Assembly: GCF_016756495.1 (NCBI RefSeq)
Contig: NZ_AP023243.1
Span: forward strand, 496,001 to 560,000
Direction: 5' to 3'
DNA: 64,000 nt
Source of the DNA: Mesorhizobium sp. 113-3-3
GTDB taxonomy: Bacteria; Pseudomonadota; Alphaproteobacteria; Rhizobiales; Rhizobiaceae
Made by a program: the position numbers and the translations under genes. How positions within the stretch are numbered: the stretch's first letter is position 1; each line of letters opens with the position of its first letter. This document shows positions 17,589 to 28,037 of this stretch, piece after piece. The notes under the pieces were generated by a model, which saw only the letters and a list, made by a program, of their open reading frames with translations, was not told where the DNA came from and did no database searches.

Positions 17589-17912
17589 TCAGCCCTTGGG
17601 CCGTGACGCCTTCTCGGCGATGCCCGAACGCCCGGTGCGGCTTTCGAGCTCCTTGAGCACGTCGCTCAACGGAACACCCGAGAGGCCGAGAACGACGAGC
17701 CAATGATATATAAGATCGGCGCTTTCGGAAACGATGCCCTGTCTGTCGCCCTTGACGGCGGCAATCACCGTCTCGACCGCCTCCTCGCCGAGTTTTTGGG
17801 CCGCCTTGTCGATGCCGCGCGCGAACAGTTTCGCTGTCCAGGACTCCGGATCCGCGGAATGGGCGCGGTCCCTGATGATTGTCTCCAGGTCGGAGAACGA
17901 AAATTCAGCCAT
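17589..17912 (-). CDS. hisE: phosphoribosyl-ATP diphosphatase
   Basis: 107 aa, all-alpha MazG-like pyrophosphohydrolase performing the second step of histidine synthesis. The acidic metal site is in [20 protein letters not shown] and [13 protein letters not shown]. It is a stand-alone HisE, not fused to HisI. It lies between hisF and coaA in the same operon. Confidence 0.96.
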   Translation of the reverse strand: MAEFSFSDLETIIRDRAHSADPESWTAKLFARGIDKAAQKLGEEAVETVIAAVKGDRQGIVSESADLIYHWLVVLGLSGVPLSDVLKELESRTGRSGIAEKASRPKG

Positions 17913-17945
17913 GGCGCTAGGGCCCTTTTCTTAGCCGGAAAGGCT

Positions 17946-18737
17946 CTAGGGCCGATCGACCGAGGAGTCCAGCCGCATCGGCAACCCCGCGGCGGCCATA
18001 TGCGCCTTGGCCTGTGCGATCGTGTAGGTGCCGAAATGGAAGATCGAGGCCGCCAGCACCGCGCCGGCATGGCCGTCGCGAATGCCTTCGACCAGGTGAT
18101 CCAGCGTGCCGACGCCGCCCGAAGCGATGACCGGGGCGCGCACCGCGTCCGCGATCGCGCGGGTCAGCGCGATGTCGTAGCCGGCCTTGGTGCCGTCGCG
18201 GTCCATCGAGGTCAGCAGGATCTCGCCGGCGCCGCGATCGACCATTTTGCGGGCGAATTCGACCGCATCGATGCCGGTCTTCTCGCGCCCGCCATGGGTG
18301 AAGATCTCCCAGCGGTCGGCCTCGCCGGCGCCGGAGACCTTCTTGGCGTCGATGGCGACGACGATGCACTGGTTGCCGAACTTGTCGGCCGCTTCGGCGA
18401 CGAAATCCGGGTTCTTCACCGCCGCCGTGTTGATCGACACCTTGTCGGCGCCGGCCAACAGCAATTTCCTGATGTCGGCGACCTGGCGCACGCCGCCGCC
18501 GACGGTCAGCGGCATGAAGCACTGTTCGGCGGTGCGGGCGATGACATCGAAGATGGTTTCACGGTTGTCGGACGAAGCGGTGATGTCGAGAAAGCAAAGC
18601 TCGTCGGCACCGGCGGCGTCGTAGGCCTTGGCCGCCTCGACCGGGTCGCCGGCGTCGATGAGATCGACGAAGTTGACGCCTTTGACGACACGGCCGTCCT
18701 TGACGTCGAGGCAGGGGATGACGCGGGCTTTCAGCAT
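17946..18737 (-). CDS. hisF: imidazole glycerol phosphate synthase cyclase subunit
   Basis: 263 aa TIM barrel that, with HisH, makes imidazole glycerol phosphate and AICAR. The N-terminus [20 protein letters not shown] carries the catalytic Asp (CLDV), and the phosphate-binding loops VGGGVRQV and [10 protein letters not shown] are present, as is the second catalytic Asp in LTSMDRDGT. The open frame continues upstream, but the true start at 18737 overlaps the preceding stop as TGATG, showing tight coupling to the arginase-like gene. Confidence 0.97.
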   Translation of the reverse strand: MLKARVIPCLDVKDGRVVKGVNFVDLIDAGDPVEAAKAYDAAGADELCFLDITASSDNRETIFDVIARTAEQCFMPLTVGGGVRQVADIRKLLLAGADKVSINTAAVKNPDFVAEAADKFGNQCIVVAIDAKKVSGAGEADRWEIFTHGGREKTGIDAVEFARKMVDRGAGEILLTSMDRDGTKAGYDIALTRAIADAVRAPVIASGGVGTLDHLVEGIRDGHAGAVLAASIFHFGTYTIAQAKAHMAAAGLPMRLDSSVDRP

Positions 18738-19573
18738 CAGCGGCCCTCTATCGTGGCGATGAGATCGTTGAGCAGCTGGCCGACCAGAGGCGGAACATCG
18801 GCCCGCGCGTCGAAAGCCGGATCGTAGGCGGAAACGGTGATGCCGACGACCGGCACCGCAAGCGCCATGGCGCAGGCGGCGTCGCGCAACTGTTCGGGGC
18901 TTGGCCCGCCTGACGTGGTGTAGCGGTTGGCCTGGAGCGCCTTGGGGTCGTGCACGTCGAGATCGAGATGCATGTGCACGCTCTTGGCGCCGGCGGCGTG
19001 CAGCTTTTGCGTCGCTTGCCCAACATCTGGACATTCCGTGCGGATCACCGGCAAGGTTTCGAGGAGTTCTTTCTCGGCCGGATCGAGATCGCGAGCGTTG
19101 ACGAGCACGCAGCGCGACGGATCGATCGGCTTGAAGCCGGGAATGGCCGATGCCATCGGGCGCCAGCACAGGCCAAGCACGGTCGCCAGCGCCATGCCGT
19201 CGAGAAAGCCGTAGATGGAGGTTTCGGGCGTGTTGAGATCGCCATGCTGGTCGGCCCAGATGATCGCATCGGCACCCTCGCCGGCGACCGCGCCGGCTGA
19301 GGTCAGGCAGTTTCCGGCGAGCACGATGGGAAAACGCCCCCTGTCGATGGCAATGCGGACCTCGCCCGAGACGGCGTTGCAGACGGCGAACCCGGTGGCG
19401 ATCTCGCGCTCCTGTTCGGCGCCGACCCTGCCGATATCCTCGACGGCCACGTCGTGACCGGCGATGGTCAGGGCATCGACCAGACCGCCAGCAATCAGCG
19501 CATCCGGGCCTTGGCCCATGCCGCCGTGATAGTGGCCGCTGTCATAGGAGGCCAGGATGATGGTGATCTTCAC
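18737..19573 (-). CDS. arginase/agmatinase family protein with atypical metal site
   Basis: 278 aa ureohydrolase-fold protein. Recognisable metal motifs are [14 protein letters not shown] (the DxHxD block) and [11 protein letters not shown] (the DxDxxDP block). The first canonical motif, GGDHS with a metal-binding His, is replaced by AGNCLTSAG, so one Mn ligand is a Cys or missing. It is wedged between hisA and hisF with 4-nt and 1-nt overlaps, so it must be translated with the his operon. The substrate is unknown; arginine, agmatine, formiminoglutamate or another guanidino/amidine compound are options. Family assignment is firm, activity is not. Confidence 0.85.
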   Translation of the reverse strand: MKITIILASYDSGHYHGGMGQGPDALIAGGLVDALTIAGHDVAVEDIGRVGAEQEREIATGFAVCNAVSGEVRIAIDRGRFPIVLAGNCLTSAGAVAGEGADAIIWADQHGDLNTPETSIYGFLDGMALATVLGLCWRPMASAIPGFKPIDPSRCVLVNARDLDPAEKELLETLPVIRTECPDVGQATQKLHAAGAKSVHMHLDLDVHDPKALQANRYTTSGGPSPEQLRDAACAMALAVPVVGITVSAYDPAFDARADVPPLVGQLLNDLIATIEGR

Positions 19574-20319
19574 GTTTTCGCCTCCGCCACCGGCCGACCC
19601 TGCAGGATCGCCAGCGCCTCGGCCGGATCGATGCGGCCGTCATAGAGCGCGCGGCCCGAGATGGCGCCTTCGAGCTTTCGTGCGTCGGGCATGGTCATGC
19701 GCACGATGTCGGCGATCGAGGCCAGACCGCCCGAAGCGATGACCGGGATCGATACGGCCTCGGCGAGGTCGATTGTGGCGTCCCAATTGATGCCGGTCAG
19801 CACGCCGTCGCGGTCGATGTCGGTGTAGATGATGGCCGCGACGCCGGCGCCCTCGAATTTCTTCGCCAGTTCGACGACGCCGAGGCTCGACGCCTCGGCC
19901 CAGCCCTCGACTGCCACCTTGCCGCCCTTGGCGTCGATGCCGACGGCCACCTTGCCCGGGAAAGCCTTGCAGGCCTGCCTGACCAGGTCGGGATCGCGCA
20001 CCGCCACCGTGCCGAGGATGACGCGGGCCAGCCCCCGGTCGAGCCAGTCCTCGATCTGTTCCAGCGTGCGGATGCCGCCGCCAAGCTGCACCGGATTCTT
20101 GGTCGCCTTGAGGATGGCGCCGACCGCGGCGCTGTTGACGCTCTGGCCTTTGAAGGCACCGTTGAGATCGACAACGTGCAGCCATTCGAAGCCCTGGTCC
20201 TCGAAGGCTTTCGCCTGCGCCGCGGGATCATCATTGTAAATGGTGGCGGTCGCCATCTCGCCGTGCTTCAGGCGCACGCATTGGCCGTCCTTGAGGTCGA
20301 TGGCAGGAAACAGGATCAC
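19570..20319 (-). CDS. hisA: ProFAR isomerase (1-(5-phosphoribosyl)-5-...carboxamide isomerase)
   Basis: 249 aa TIM barrel performing the Amadori isomerisation of ProFAR to PRFAR in histidine synthesis. The N-terminus [20 protein letters not shown] contains the catalytic Asp; [11 protein letters not shown], the second Asp in [12 protein letters not shown] and [11 protein letters not shown] are the phosphate and catalytic loops. The 3' end overlaps the arginase-like gene by 4 nt. Confidence 0.97.
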   Translation of the reverse strand: MILFPAIDLKDGQCVRLKHGEMATATIYNDDPAAQAKAFEDQGFEWLHVVDLNGAFKGQSVNSAAVGAILKATKNPVQLGGGIRTLEQIEDWLDRGLARVILGTVAVRDPDLVRQACKAFPGKVAVGIDAKGGKVAVEGWAEASSLGVVELAKKFEGAGVAAIIYTDIDRDGVLTGINWDATIDLAEAVSIPVIASGGLASIADIVRMTMPDARKLEGAISGRALYDGRIDPAEALAILQGRPVAEAKT

Positions 20320-20346
20320 GATTCAGGCGCCCTTCTTGCTCATGCT

Positions 20347-20997
20347 TTAGGGCCTCCAGCGGAGGAAATTGGTGATCAGCGCCAGGCCCAGCGCCTGACT
20401 CTTCTCCGGATGGAACTGCGTGCCGACGAGATTGTCGCGGGCGACGGTCGCCGTCACCGGGCCGCCATAGTCGGCCTCGGCCAGAACCTCGTCCGGCTTC
20501 GTCGCATCGAGATGGTAGGAATGGACGAAATAGGCGTGCAGCCCCGCTGCACCGGTCGGGATGCCGGCAAACAGCGGATGCTGGCGCCGAAGCTCGATCG
20601 TGTTCCAGCCGATCTGCGGGATCTTCAATGCGGGATCGGTGGGCGTGATCTCCTTGACGTCGCCCGATATCCAGCCAAAGCCATGGGTGACGGTCTTTTC
20701 CAGGCCGCGCTGCGACATCAGCTGCATGCCGACGCAGATGCCAAGGAAGGGCCGGCCCTTGGCGATCGCGACATCCTCGACCGCTTCCCACATGCCGTCG
20801 ACGGCGCGCAAGCCGGCCGCGCAGTCGGCATAGGCGCCGACGCCCGGCAGGACGATGCGGTCGGCGCTGCGCACCCGGTCGGCATCGGCCGTCAGGTCGA
20901 TTTCGGCCGATATGCCGGCTTCGCGCGCGGCGCGCTCGAAGGCCTTGGTGGCCGAGCGCAGATTGCCCGAGCCGTAGTCGATGATGGCTACCCGCAT
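20347..20997 (-). CDS. hisH: imidazole glycerol phosphate synthase glutaminase subunit
   Basis: 216 aa class I glutamine amidotransferase, partner of HisF. The nucleophile elbow is [10 protein letters not shown]; the catalytic His and Glu are in [21 protein letters not shown] N-terminus ([10 protein letters not shown]) is standard for HisH. It lies 27 nt upstream of hisA and adjoins the DUF2628 gene. Confidence 0.97.
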   Translation of the reverse strand: MRVAIIDYGSGNLRSATKAFERAAREAGISAEIDLTADADRVRSADRIVLPGVGAYADCAAGLRAVDGMWEAVEDVAIAKGRPFLGICVGMQLMSQRGLEKTVTHGFGWISGDVKEITPTDPALKIPQIGWNTIELRRQHPLFAGIPTGAAGLHAYFVHSYHLDATKPDEVLAEADYGGPVTATVARDNLVGTQFHPEKSQALGLALITNFLRWRP

Positions 20998-20998
20998 G

Positions 20999-21475
20999 TC
21001 AGCGCCGTCCCGGTATGTGGGTCAGGCCCAGCGCCATGCCCGGCTGTGCCGGCCGCGCCAGGGCGGCATCCGGAACGATGCGCGGCGCGGGCACGGCTTC
21101 CTCGGCCTGCTCCTCGACCTCCAGCGCGTAGCGGATGTCGGCATCGTCGAGCCGGCCGGCCTGAACCACGCCCCATTCATGCCAGCCGCGCCGACGCAGG
21201 GCCGCGACGCGCAAGCCCTGCCCTTCCAGGCCGACATAGAACGAGACCAGCAGCGACAGCAGCGAACTTGCCAGCCCAAGGCCAAGATTTTCCCCAGCCA
21301 TCGAAAGCAGGCTCATGACGACGAAGGCAAGTCCGGCTTCGATCCACAGCCGGTGCCAGGCCAGCCATAGCGGCGGCACCAGAAGGCCGAGCCAGGCGAA
21401 GCCGTCGCGGATAAAGACGGACGTGTCGACCTTCTCGCGGCGGCCGGGCGGTTCCATCACGACATAGGTGGCCAT
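20999..21475 (-). CDS. DUF2628 domain membrane protein
   Basis: 158 aa with hydrophobic helices around residues 28-45 ([20 protein letters not shown]), 48-70 and 72-85, then a soluble, acidic C-terminal tail. It matches the DUF2628 pattern of small inner-membrane proteins commonly located between hisB and hisH in Rhizobiales. No function is known. It is separated by 1 nt from hisH and 3 nt from hisB, so it is part of the operon. Confidence 0.85.
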   Translation of the reverse strand: MATYVVMEPPGRREKVDTSVFIRDGFAWLGLLVPPLWLAWHRLWIEAGLAFVVMSLLSMAGENLGLGLASSLLSLLVSFYVGLEGQGLRVAALRRRGWHEWGVVQAGRLDDADIRYALEVEEQAEEAVPAPRIVPDAALARPAQPGMALGLTHIPGRR

Positions 21476-21478
21476 GGC

Positions 21479-22078
21479 CTATCCCTTCAACGATCCCTTG
21501 GTGGAGGGAACCGCGTCCGGCTGGCGCGGGTCGGGCTCGAGCGCGGCTCGCAGCGCGCGCGCCACCGCCTTGAAGCAGGTCTCGGCGATATGGTGGTTGT
21601 TGGCGCCATAGTGGTTGGTGACATGCAGTGTGATGCCGGCATTCTGCGCCAATGCCTGGAAGAATTCCCGCACCAGTTCGGTGTCGAAAGTGCCGATCTT
21701 GGGCGACGAGAAAGACACGTTCCAGACCAGGAACGGCCGGCCGGACACGTCGATCGCCGCGCGCGTCAGCGTCTCGTCCATGGCAAGATCGATCGAGGCA
21801 TAGCGCATGATGCCGCGCCGCTCGCCGAGCGCCTTGGTCAAGGCCTGGCCGAGCGCGATGCCGGTGTCCTCGACCGTGTGGTGGTCGTCTATGTGCAGGT
21901 CGCCCTTGGCGCTCACCGTCATGTCGATCAGCGAATGGCGCGACAGCTGGTCCAGCATATGGTCGAAGAAGCCGACGCCCGTGGCGATATCGGATTTGCC
22001 CGAGCCGTCGACATGGACCGACACCGAGATGTCGGTTTCCTTGGTCTTGCGGCTTGCTTCGGCGGAACGGGGCGCCAT
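21479..22078 (-). CDS. hisB: imidazoleglycerol-phosphate dehydratase
   Basis: 199 aa Mn-dependent dehydratase of histidine synthesis. Both family signatures are present: [20 protein letters not shown] and [20 protein letters not shown], whose His residues bind the metal. The N-terminus [20 protein letters not shown] is typical. It is the first his gene in this window, and its promoter must lie in the 225-nt gap shared with hslV. Confidence 0.97.
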   Translation of the reverse strand: MAPRSAEASRKTKETDISVSVHVDGSGKSDIATGVGFFDHMLDQLSRHSLIDMTVSAKGDLHIDDHHTVEDTGIALGQALTKALGERRGIMRYASIDLAMDETLTRAAIDVSGRPFLVWNVSFSSPKIGTFDTELVREFFQALAQNAGITLHVTNHYGANNHHIAETCFKAVARALRAALEPDPRQPDAVPSTKGSLKG

Positions 22079-22303
22079 GACCTTGTCCTTGTCTCAGGGT
22101 TTCAAAGCTCCAGAGACGAGCTTCGAGCATTCACCGGCTTGAAAACGAAAGCCTTCTAGCAGCATGATCCGGCGATTGCCAGTTGCCATCCCGGCCGCTA
22201 TCGAGCGGTTTGCAATCATTGGTCCCGTGCATACATATGGCCGATCGAAGTTACTCGTACCGCGCCAATCGCCTCTTTGGGATCGCGCGAATCGGAGCCA
22301 GGA

Positions 22304-22855
22304 ATGTCAAATGAACTGACCATGCACGCCACGACCATCGTGACGGTGCGCAAGGGCAACAAGGTGGTGATCGCCGGCGACGGCCAGGTCAGCCTTGGCC
22401 AGACCATCATGAAGGGCAATGCCCGCAAGGTGCGCCGCATCGGCAAGGGCGGCAATGTGATCGCCGGGTTCGCTGGCGCCACCGCCGACGCCTTCACGCT
22501 GCTGGAGCGGCTGGAGGCCAAGCTCGAACAATATCCCGACCAGCTGACACGTGCCTGCGTCGAGCTCGCCAAGGACTGGCGCACCGACCGCTATCTGCGC
22601 CGGCTGGAGGCGATGATGCTGGTTGCCGACAAGTCGGTCTCGCTGGCGCTGACCGGCACCGGCGACGTGCTCGAACCCGAATTTGGCGTCATGGCTATCG
22701 GTTCGGGTGGCAATTACGCGCTGGCCGCCGCGCGGGCGCTGATGGACACCGACAAGGATGCCGAGGAGATCGCCCGCAAGGCGATGCAGATCGCCTCCGA
22801 TATCTGCGTCTACACCAACAACAATTTTGTCGTCGAAACGCTCGATGCCGCCTGA
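22304..22855 (+). CDS. hslV: ATP-dependent protease subunit HslV (ClpQ)
   Basis: 183 aa peptidase subunit of the HslUV proteasome-like protease. After removal of MSNELTMHA the mature enzyme starts with the nucleophilic Thr in [20 protein letters not shown]; the NARKVRRI and [17 protein letters not shown] motifs confirm it. The ATG at 22304 lies behind GGAGCCAGGA. The last 11 nt overlap the next gene. Confidence 0.97.
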   Translation: MSNELTMHATTIVTVRKGNKVVIAGDGQVSLGQTIMKGNARKVRRIGKGGNVIAGFAGATADAFTLLERLEAKLEQYPDQLTRACVELAKDWRTDRYLRRLEAMMLVADKSVSLALTGTGDVLEPEFGVMAIGSGGNYALAAARALMDTDKDAEEIARKAMQIASDICVYTNNNFVVETLDAA

Positions 22856-23363
22856 GAAGGTGGCGCTCTATGATTTTCGGCCGGTCACAGAAAAGGACCT
22901 GCCGATGATCGCCGGCTGGCTCGCCGAGCCGCATCTGGCCGAGTGGTGGAACGATCCGGAGACGGAAATCGCCGAGATTCGCGATCATATCGACTCGATC
23001 TCGGTCGAGCCGCTGATCGTCGAACTCGACGGCAAGCCGATCGCCTATCTGCAGAGCTACGACCCGCATCTGGAAGACGACCATCCCTATGCCGACCAGC
23101 CGTTCGGCACGCTCGGCATCGATGTGTCGATCGGGCCGCCGGAGCTGGTCGGCATCGGCCATGGCTCGGCCATCGTGCGCCAGTTCGTCGAGGATCTGTT
23201 CGAGGAAGGTGTGCCCCGCGTCATCATCGACCCCAATCCTGCCAATCTCAGGGCCATCCGCGCCTATGAAAAGGCCGGATTCCGGGACATAGACCGCAGG
23301 CAATCTGTCTATGGCGACGTCGTGCTGATGGCGATCGACGCCGACGATGATGAGGGGGAATAA
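22845..23363 (+). CDS. GNAT acetyltransferase, AAC(6')-like
   Basis: 172 aa, starting [20 protein letters not shown] inside the hslV 3' end. The aminoglycoside 6'-N-acetyltransferase-like pattern is clear: [12 protein letters not shown] near residue 30, [20 protein letters not shown] and [20 protein letters not shown] with GF. In this chromosomal context between hslV and hslU it is probably a housekeeping acetyltransferase rather than a resistance gene; the substrate is unknown. Translational coupling to hslV is indicated by the overlap. Confidence 0.87.
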   Translation: MPPEKVALYDFRPVTEKDLPMIAGWLAEPHLAEWWNDPETEIAEIRDHIDSISVEPLIVELDGKPIAYLQSYDPHLEDDHPYADQPFGTLGIDVSIGPPELVGIGHGSAIVRQFVEDLFEEGVPRVIIDPNPANLRAIRAYEKAGFRDIDRRQSVYGDVVLMAIDADDDEGE

Positions 23364-23367
23364 CCGG

Positions 23368-23967
23368 ATGAGCAAGACAGGCGCGGACGATGGCTACTCG
23401 GCCTATGAAGACAGTTGGCGCATGGGTCTTCTGCTCGTCCTTGGCCTGCTCATCTTCCAGGCCGGGGCTCTCTATGGCATGGGCCGGACGCCGATCTGCA
23501 CCTGCGGCTATGTGAAACTCTGGCATGGCGTAGTGAACAGTTCGGAGAATTCCCAGCACATCACCGACTGGTACACCTTCTCGCACATCATCCACGGCTT
23601 CCTGTTCTATGCCTTGGCGAAGTTCCTGTTCCCGCGTTCGCCGATCGGTTTGCGGCTGGCCTTCGCCGTCCTCATCGAAGGCGGCTGGGAATTGCTCGAG
23701 AACAGCCCGTTCATCATCGAGCGTTACCGGGCCGGCACCATCTCGCTCGATTATTACGGCGACAGCATCATCAATTCGGTGTCCGACACACTGGCCATGG
23801 TGCTGGGATTTGTGATGGCGCGAAGGCTACCTATATGGGTGATCGTCAGCCTCGCCATCCTTTTCGAACTCGGCACTGGCTATCTCATCCGGGACAATCT
23901 GACACTCAACGTGATCATGCTGCTGCATCCGTTCGAGGCCATCAAGCAGTGGCAAAGTGGAATTTAG
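23368..23967 (+). CDS. DUF2585 (UPF0314) membrane protein
   Basis: 199 aa integral membrane protein with hydrophobic segments at about residues 18-38 ([20 protein letters not shown]), 75-90, 95-112, 140-160 and 165-185. The conserved [20 protein letters not shown] and [17 protein letters not shown] motifs place it in DUF2585. The function is unknown. The start at 23368 sits behind GAGGGGGAATAACCGG; an earlier ATG at 23347 overlaps the GNAT end. hslU follows 2 nt after the stop. Confidence 0.88.
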   Translation: MSKTGADDGYSAYEDSWRMGLLLVLGLLIFQAGALYGMGRTPICTCGYVKLWHGVVNSSENSQHITDWYTFSHIIHGFLFYALAKFLFPRSPIGLRLAFAVLIEGGWELLENSPFIIERYRAGTISLDYYGDSIINSVSDTLAMVLGFVMARRLPIWVIVSLAILFELGTGYLIRDNLTLNVIMLLHPFEAIKQWQSGI

Positions 23968-23969
23968 CT

Positions 23970-25280
23970 ATGACGACATTTTCTCCCCGCGAAATCGTTT
24001 CCGAACTCGACCGCTTCATCATCGGCCAGAAGGACGCCAAGCGCGCCGTGGCCATCGCCTTGCGCAACCGCTGGCGCCGCCAGCAGCTGGTAGGCCAGAT
24101 GCGCGAAGAGGTGATGCCGAAGAACATCCTGATGATCGGGCCGACCGGCGTCGGCAAGACCGAAATCTCGCGCCGCCTGGCGCGGCTGGCCGGCGCGCCT
24201 TTCGTCAAGGTCGAAGCCACCAAATTCACCGAAGTCGGCTATGTCGGCCGCGACGTCGAGCAGATCATCCGCGACCTGGTCGAGATCGCCATCGGGCTGG
24301 TTCGCGAAAAGATGCGTGAGGATGTGAAGGCGCGCGCGCACGTCAATGCCGAGGAACGCGTTCTGGAAGCGCTGGTCGGCAAGACCGCGAGCCCGGCGAC
24401 GCGTGACAGTTTCCGCAAGAAGCTGCGCGACGGCGAGCTCGACGACAAGGAGATCGAGATCGAGGTGGCCGACACCGGCAATGGCGGCATGCCCGGCTTC
24501 GAGATTCCCGGCATGCCGGGCGCCAATATCGGCGTGCTCAACATCAACGACATGCTGTCGAAGGCGATGGGCGGCAAGAAGACCAAGCAGCGCAAGACGA
24601 CGGTGAAGGAATCCTACGATCTGCTGGTCGCCGACGAGTCCGACAAGCTGCTCGACCAGGACGAGGTGGTGCGCCGGGCGCTGGACGCCGCAGAAAATGA
24701 CGGCATCGTCTTCCTCGACGAGATCGACAAGATCGCCGCCAGATCCGACATTTCCGGCGGTCCTTCGCGCGAAGGCGTGCAGCGCGACCTGCTGCCGCTG
24801 GTCGAAGGCACCACGGTGGCGACCAAATACGGGCCGCTGAAGACGGATCACATCCTGTTCATCGCGTCCGGCGCGTTCCACGTGTCGAAGCCGTCCGACC
24901 TGTTGCCGGAATTGCAGGGCCGCCTGCCGATACGCGTCGAACTGCGCGCGCTGGAGAAGGACGATTTCGTCCGCATCCTGACCGAGACGGAAGCGAGCCT
25001 GATCAAGCAGTATATCGCGCTGATGAAGACCGAGGGCGTCGACCTGACCTTCACCGACGACGCCATCGATTCGCTCGCCGGCATCGCCGTCGACCTCAAC
25101 GCCAGCGTCGAGAATATCGGCGCCAGGCGGCTGCAGACAGTGATGGAGCGGGTGCTGGACGAGATTTCGTATGACGCGCCCGACCGCAACGGCACGTCGG
25201 TCACCATCGACGCCGCCTATGTGGAAAAGCATGTCGGCGACCTCTCGCGAAACACAGATTTGTCGCGTTTCATCCTTTAA
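23970..25280 (+). CDS. hslU: HslU (ClpY) ATPase subunit
   Basis: 436 aa AAA+ unfoldase that feeds substrates to HslV. Walker A is [20 protein letters not shown], Walker [12 protein letters not shown], the pore motif GYVGRD, and the arginine-finger region [15 protein letters not shown]. The I-domain is around residues 110-235 and the C-terminal tail ends DLSRFIL, used to activate HslV. The ORF is open further upstream, but [20 protein letters not shown] is the family start. Confidence 0.97.
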   Translation: MTTFSPREIVSELDRFIIGQKDAKRAVAIALRNRWRRQQLVGQMREEVMPKNILMIGPTGVGKTEISRRLARLAGAPFVKVEATKFTEVGYVGRDVEQIIRDLVEIAIGLVREKMREDVKARAHVNAEERVLEALVGKTASPATRDSFRKKLRDGELDDKEIEIEVADTGNGGMPGFEIPGMPGANIGVLNINDMLSKAMGGKKTKQRKTTVKESYDLLVADESDKLLDQDEVVRRALDAAENDGIVFLDEIDKIAARSDISGGPSREGVQRDLLPLVEGTTVATKYGPLKTDHILFIASGAFHVSKPSDLLPELQGRLPIRVELRALEKDDFVRILTETEASLIKQYIALMKTEGVDLTFTDDAIDSLAGIAVDLNASVENIGARRLQTVMERVLDEISYDAPDRNGTSVTIDAAYVEKHVGDLSRNTDLSRFIL

Positions 25281-25341
25281 ACGACGGTAGCGGGTCATTT
25301 CGGCGCCGGCTTAGGCACTATTCCGGCGAACAGAACCATGT

Positions 25342-25367
25342 GTGGCCAGATGGTACCATCTGGCCAC
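25342..25367. terminator. 26-nt perfect palindrome after hslU
   Basis: GTGGCCAGATGGT and its exact complement ACCATCTGGCCAC form a continuous palindrome 62 nt after the hslU stop, followed by CTTTCGTCTT. It fits a terminator hairpin, or alternatively a protein-binding site before the DUF1402 gene. Confidence 0.6.
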
Positions 25368-25453
25368 CTTTCGTCTTGCCGGGTGAAGGGGCGCTCTCGA
25401 CTCGACCCAGAGCACTACCCTAGTTTGCCCGCAAGATTGCAGGCGGCGGGCGT

Positions 25454-26428
25454 ATGAAAAAACTCATCCCAATCCTTCTCAGGCCGGTCATTCTCGGCTT
25501 GACCCTGGCGGTGACGCTGTTCGCCGCCGATGCGGCGACATTGGTGCCGCCGGGAAACCGCAATGCCGAGCAGCCCGACATTCCCGGCGCCTCGAGCCGG
25601 CGCACACAGGCGACGAACACCACCTTCCAGGCGAAGTACCGCAAGGTCTATGCCTTGCTGCAGAACGACCCCGATCTGCGCGGCAAGATCAAAAAGGCAG
25701 CAAGCGCCTATGGCATCGATCCGATGCATATCGTCGGCGCCATTGTCGGCGAGCACACCTACAATGTCGACGCCTATGACCGGCTGCAGACCTACTACGT
25801 CAAGGCGATCTCCTACCTCTCCAGCAAGCTGTCCTTCGCCTATGAGGGCGAGGACATCACCGATTTCGTGCAGCGGCCGGAATTCAAGAAATGCGCCGGG
25901 ATGTCGGACAGCTACGACCTTTGGGAATGCCGCGAGCAGGTGTGGAACCATTCGTTTCGCGGCAAGACCGTCGGCGGGACAAGCTTTCCCGACGACCGGT
26001 TCGGCGCCACCTTCTTCCAGCCCTACTATGCCGGCCAGACTTTCGGGCTCGGCCAGCTCAACCCTTTGACGGCGCTGCAGATGAGCGATCTCGTGCACAA
26101 GGTGTCGGGCCTGCCGAAGCTTGATGTCGACGACCCCAATTCGGTTTACAAGACCATCATGGATCCGGACCTGACGCTGCCCTATGTCGCGGCGACGATC
26201 AGGAAATCGATCGATGCCTATAAGAGCATTGCCGGCTTCGACATTTCGGGCAATCCGGGGCTGACCGCCACGCTCTACAATGTCGGCAATCCGGAGCAGC
26301 GTGCCTATGCGCTGAAGGCGGAAAACGACAAGCGCAGCGCCGCCGGCGAGCCGGAAAAACTGCCGGAGGAGAATTATTACGGCTGGCTGGTCAACGACAA
26401 GCTGCCCGAGCTGAAGGCGCTGTTCTAG
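25454..26428 (+). CDS. DUF1402 family exported protein
   Basis: 324 aa with a signal peptide (MKKLIPILLRPVILGLTLAV, cleavage probably after AADA near residue 27). The body has a lysozyme-like helical look: KAASAYGIDPMHIVGAIVGE with a possible catalytic Glu, then GQTFGLGQLNPLTALQMSDL, a GLGQ motif as in lytic transglycosylases. DUF1402 is widespread in Rhizobiales with no proven role; a peptidoglycan-active function is my inference from these motifs. It is transcribed alone. Confidence 0.85.
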   Translation: MKKLIPILLRPVILGLTLAVTLFAADAATLVPPGNRNAEQPDIPGASSRRTQATNTTFQAKYRKVYALLQNDPDLRGKIKKAASAYGIDPMHIVGAIVGEHTYNVDAYDRLQTYYVKAISYLSSKLSFAYEGEDITDFVQRPEFKKCAGMSDSYDLWECREQVWNHSFRGKTVGGTSFPDDRFGATFFQPYYAGQTFGLGQLNPLTALQMSDLVHKVSGLPKLDVDDPNSVYKTIMDPDLTLPYVAATIRKSIDAYKSIAGFDISGNPGLTATLYNVGNPEQRAYALKAENDKRSAAGEPEKLPEENYYGWLVNDKLPELKALF

Positions 26429-26434
26429 ATCGTT

Positions 26435-27673
26435 TCACGCCGCCAGCAACGACTTCAGCTTGACGGCCTGCGATCCCAGCGCTTCCGGCGCCGGCCTGGC
26501 CCGCTTGCCGATCAGCATTTCGGCCAGCCTGATGTCGCGGGCGACGGCGTTGCCGGGGCCGATGCCGCTGGCCGCAACCAGCGTGCCATCCCCAGCCAGA
26601 TGGAAGAGGATGAAGGCGCCGTCACCGAGATCGCGGCGAACCGTGCTTTTGCCTTCGTCCGAAAGCCCCGCGATCTGCAGGGTCAGCCCATACTGATCCG
26701 ACCAGAACCACGGCACCGCGGCATGCGCCTCGCCGGCACCGAGCATGTTTTTCGCGGCAAGCGCGCCCTGTTCCTGCGCATTGCGCCAGGCCTCCAGCCG
26801 CACGCGGCGGCCGCCATAGACGGCAAGCGGAAACGAACAGCAGTCGCCGGCTGCAAAGATATCGGGATCGCTGCTGCGTAGCTCGGTATCGACGGCGATG
26901 CCATTGTCGATCGCCAGGCCGGCTTCAGCCGCGAGCCCGGTCACCGGCACCGCGCCGATGCCGATGATGGCGAGATCGGCTGTGATTTCGCGCCCACCGG
27001 CGAGCGTGACGCGCACCTCCTTGCCGTCGTCGGCGATGGACGCGATGCCGTCGCCACAGAGGATGTCGACCCCTTCGGCGATGTGCGCCTGATGGATGAT
27101 TTCGGCGATTTCGGCCGGCACGCCGCGCATCAGGATGCGCGGTTGCGCCTCGATGACGGTGACCGCAGCGCCGCGCTTGCGGGAAGCAGCCGCGAGTTCG
27201 AGACCGATGAAGCCGCCACCGATGATGGCGATGCGGTTGCCGGCGCTGAGATGGGCGCGAATGGCCAGCGCATCGGCAAAGGTTCTGAGATACACGCAGC
27301 GCGCGCCAAGGCCAGGCATCGGCAGCTTGCGCGGGATTGATCCGGTCGCCAGCAGGAGCTTGTCGTAAGGCAGCGCCGAACCGTCCGCCAGGCGCACCAC
27401 ATGCGCCGCACGATCGATCGCCACGGCCTGGACAGAATGGATATGCCGGATCGACTTCTCGGCCAGCATTTCGTCGCTGGCGATCGCCTTGATTTCCGGC
27501 GCGTCGCTGGCCATCGCCTCCTTGGACAGCGGCGGCCGTTCGTAGGGCGGATGCGGCTCGTCGCCGACCAGCGTCACCGGCCCGTCATAGCCGAGATCGC
27601 GCAGCGTGAGCGCTGCCCGCCCGCCGCATTCGCCGGCGCCGATGATGACCATTCCGCCCGCCATGTCCGTCAT
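26435..27673 (-). CDS. mocF: MocF-like FAD-dependent ferredoxin reductase
   Basis: 412 aa NAD(P)H:ferredoxin reductase of the rubredoxin/putidaredoxin reductase type. FAD motif VIIGAGECGGRAALTLRDLG at the N-terminus, PPYERPPLSKE, NAD motif IAIIGGGFIGLELAAASRK, and DPDIFAAGDCCSFPL for the flavin. It would pass electrons to the Rieske ferredoxin encoded directly upstream; the ATG at 27673 overlaps that gene's TGA. The trio reductase-ferredoxin-hydroxylase matches mocDEF of rhizopine-catabolising rhizobia. The reductase family is certain; the rhizopine role is inferred from context. Confidence 0.82.
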   Translation of the reverse strand: MTDMAGGMVIIGAGECGGRAALTLRDLGYDGPVTLVGDEPHPPYERPPLSKEAMASDAPEIKAIASDEMLAEKSIRHIHSVQAVAIDRAAHVVRLADGSALPYDKLLLATGSIPRKLPMPGLGARCVYLRTFADALAIRAHLSAGNRIAIIGGGFIGLELAAASRKRGAAVTVIEAQPRILMRGVPAEIAEIIHQAHIAEGVDILCGDGIASIADDGKEVRVTLAGGREITADLAIIGIGAVPVTGLAAEAGLAIDNGIAVDTELRSSDPDIFAAGDCCSFPLAVYGGRRVRLEAWRNAQEQGALAAKNMLGAGEAHAAVPWFWSDQYGLTLQIAGLSDEGKSTVRRDLGDGAFILFHLAGDGTLVAASGIGPGNAVARDIRLAEMLIGKRARPAPEALGSQAVKLKSLLAA

Positions 27674-27984
27674 CCGATCTGTATGAGGACTTTGCCGGCG
27701 TCGACCTTGACCGGATATGTCCTGAGGTTGACGCAGACGGGGGCGCCCCTGGCCGCGCCCGTCTTGTAGTTGAAGCGGCCATTGTGCTTGGGGCATTCGA
27801 TGATGTCGTCCATCACCAGGCCATCGGCGAGATGCACTTTCTCATGCGTGCAAAGCCCGTCGGTGGCGAAATATTCGTCGTCGGGGCTGCGATAGATGGC
27901 GAAGGTGCGCCCGCCATGATCGAAGCGCATCACGTCCTCTTCATCGATATCGTCGGCAGCACAGGCCTCGACCCAGTCGCTCAT
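27670..27984 (-). CDS. mocE: MocE-like Rieske [2Fe-2S] ferredoxin
   Basis: 104 aa small Rieske ferredoxin. Cluster ligands are in GLCTHEKVHLADG (C-x-H) and CPKHNGRFNY (C-x-x-H), in the usual order and spacing. It would carry electrons from MocF to the MocD hydroxylase in the cytoplasm. Overlapped by mocF (ATGA) and 53 nt downstream of mocD, so one operon. Confidence 0.88.
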   Translation of the reverse strand: MSDWVEACAADDIDEEDVMRFDHGGRTFAIYRSPDDEYFATDGLCTHEKVHLADGLVMDDIIECPKHNGRFNYKTGAARGAPVCVNLRTYPVKVDAGKVLIQIG

Positions 27985-28037
27985 TCGGTCTTCCCCAAAG
28001 CAATTTCAGGAAAAGTGCGTAGCGGTTTTCGCCGCGA

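Noticed and set aside
22845..23363. Aminoglycoside resistance gene
   Set aside because: The AAC(6')-like fold is clear, but the gene is part of the hslV-hslU operon, so a housekeeping acetyltransferase is more likely.
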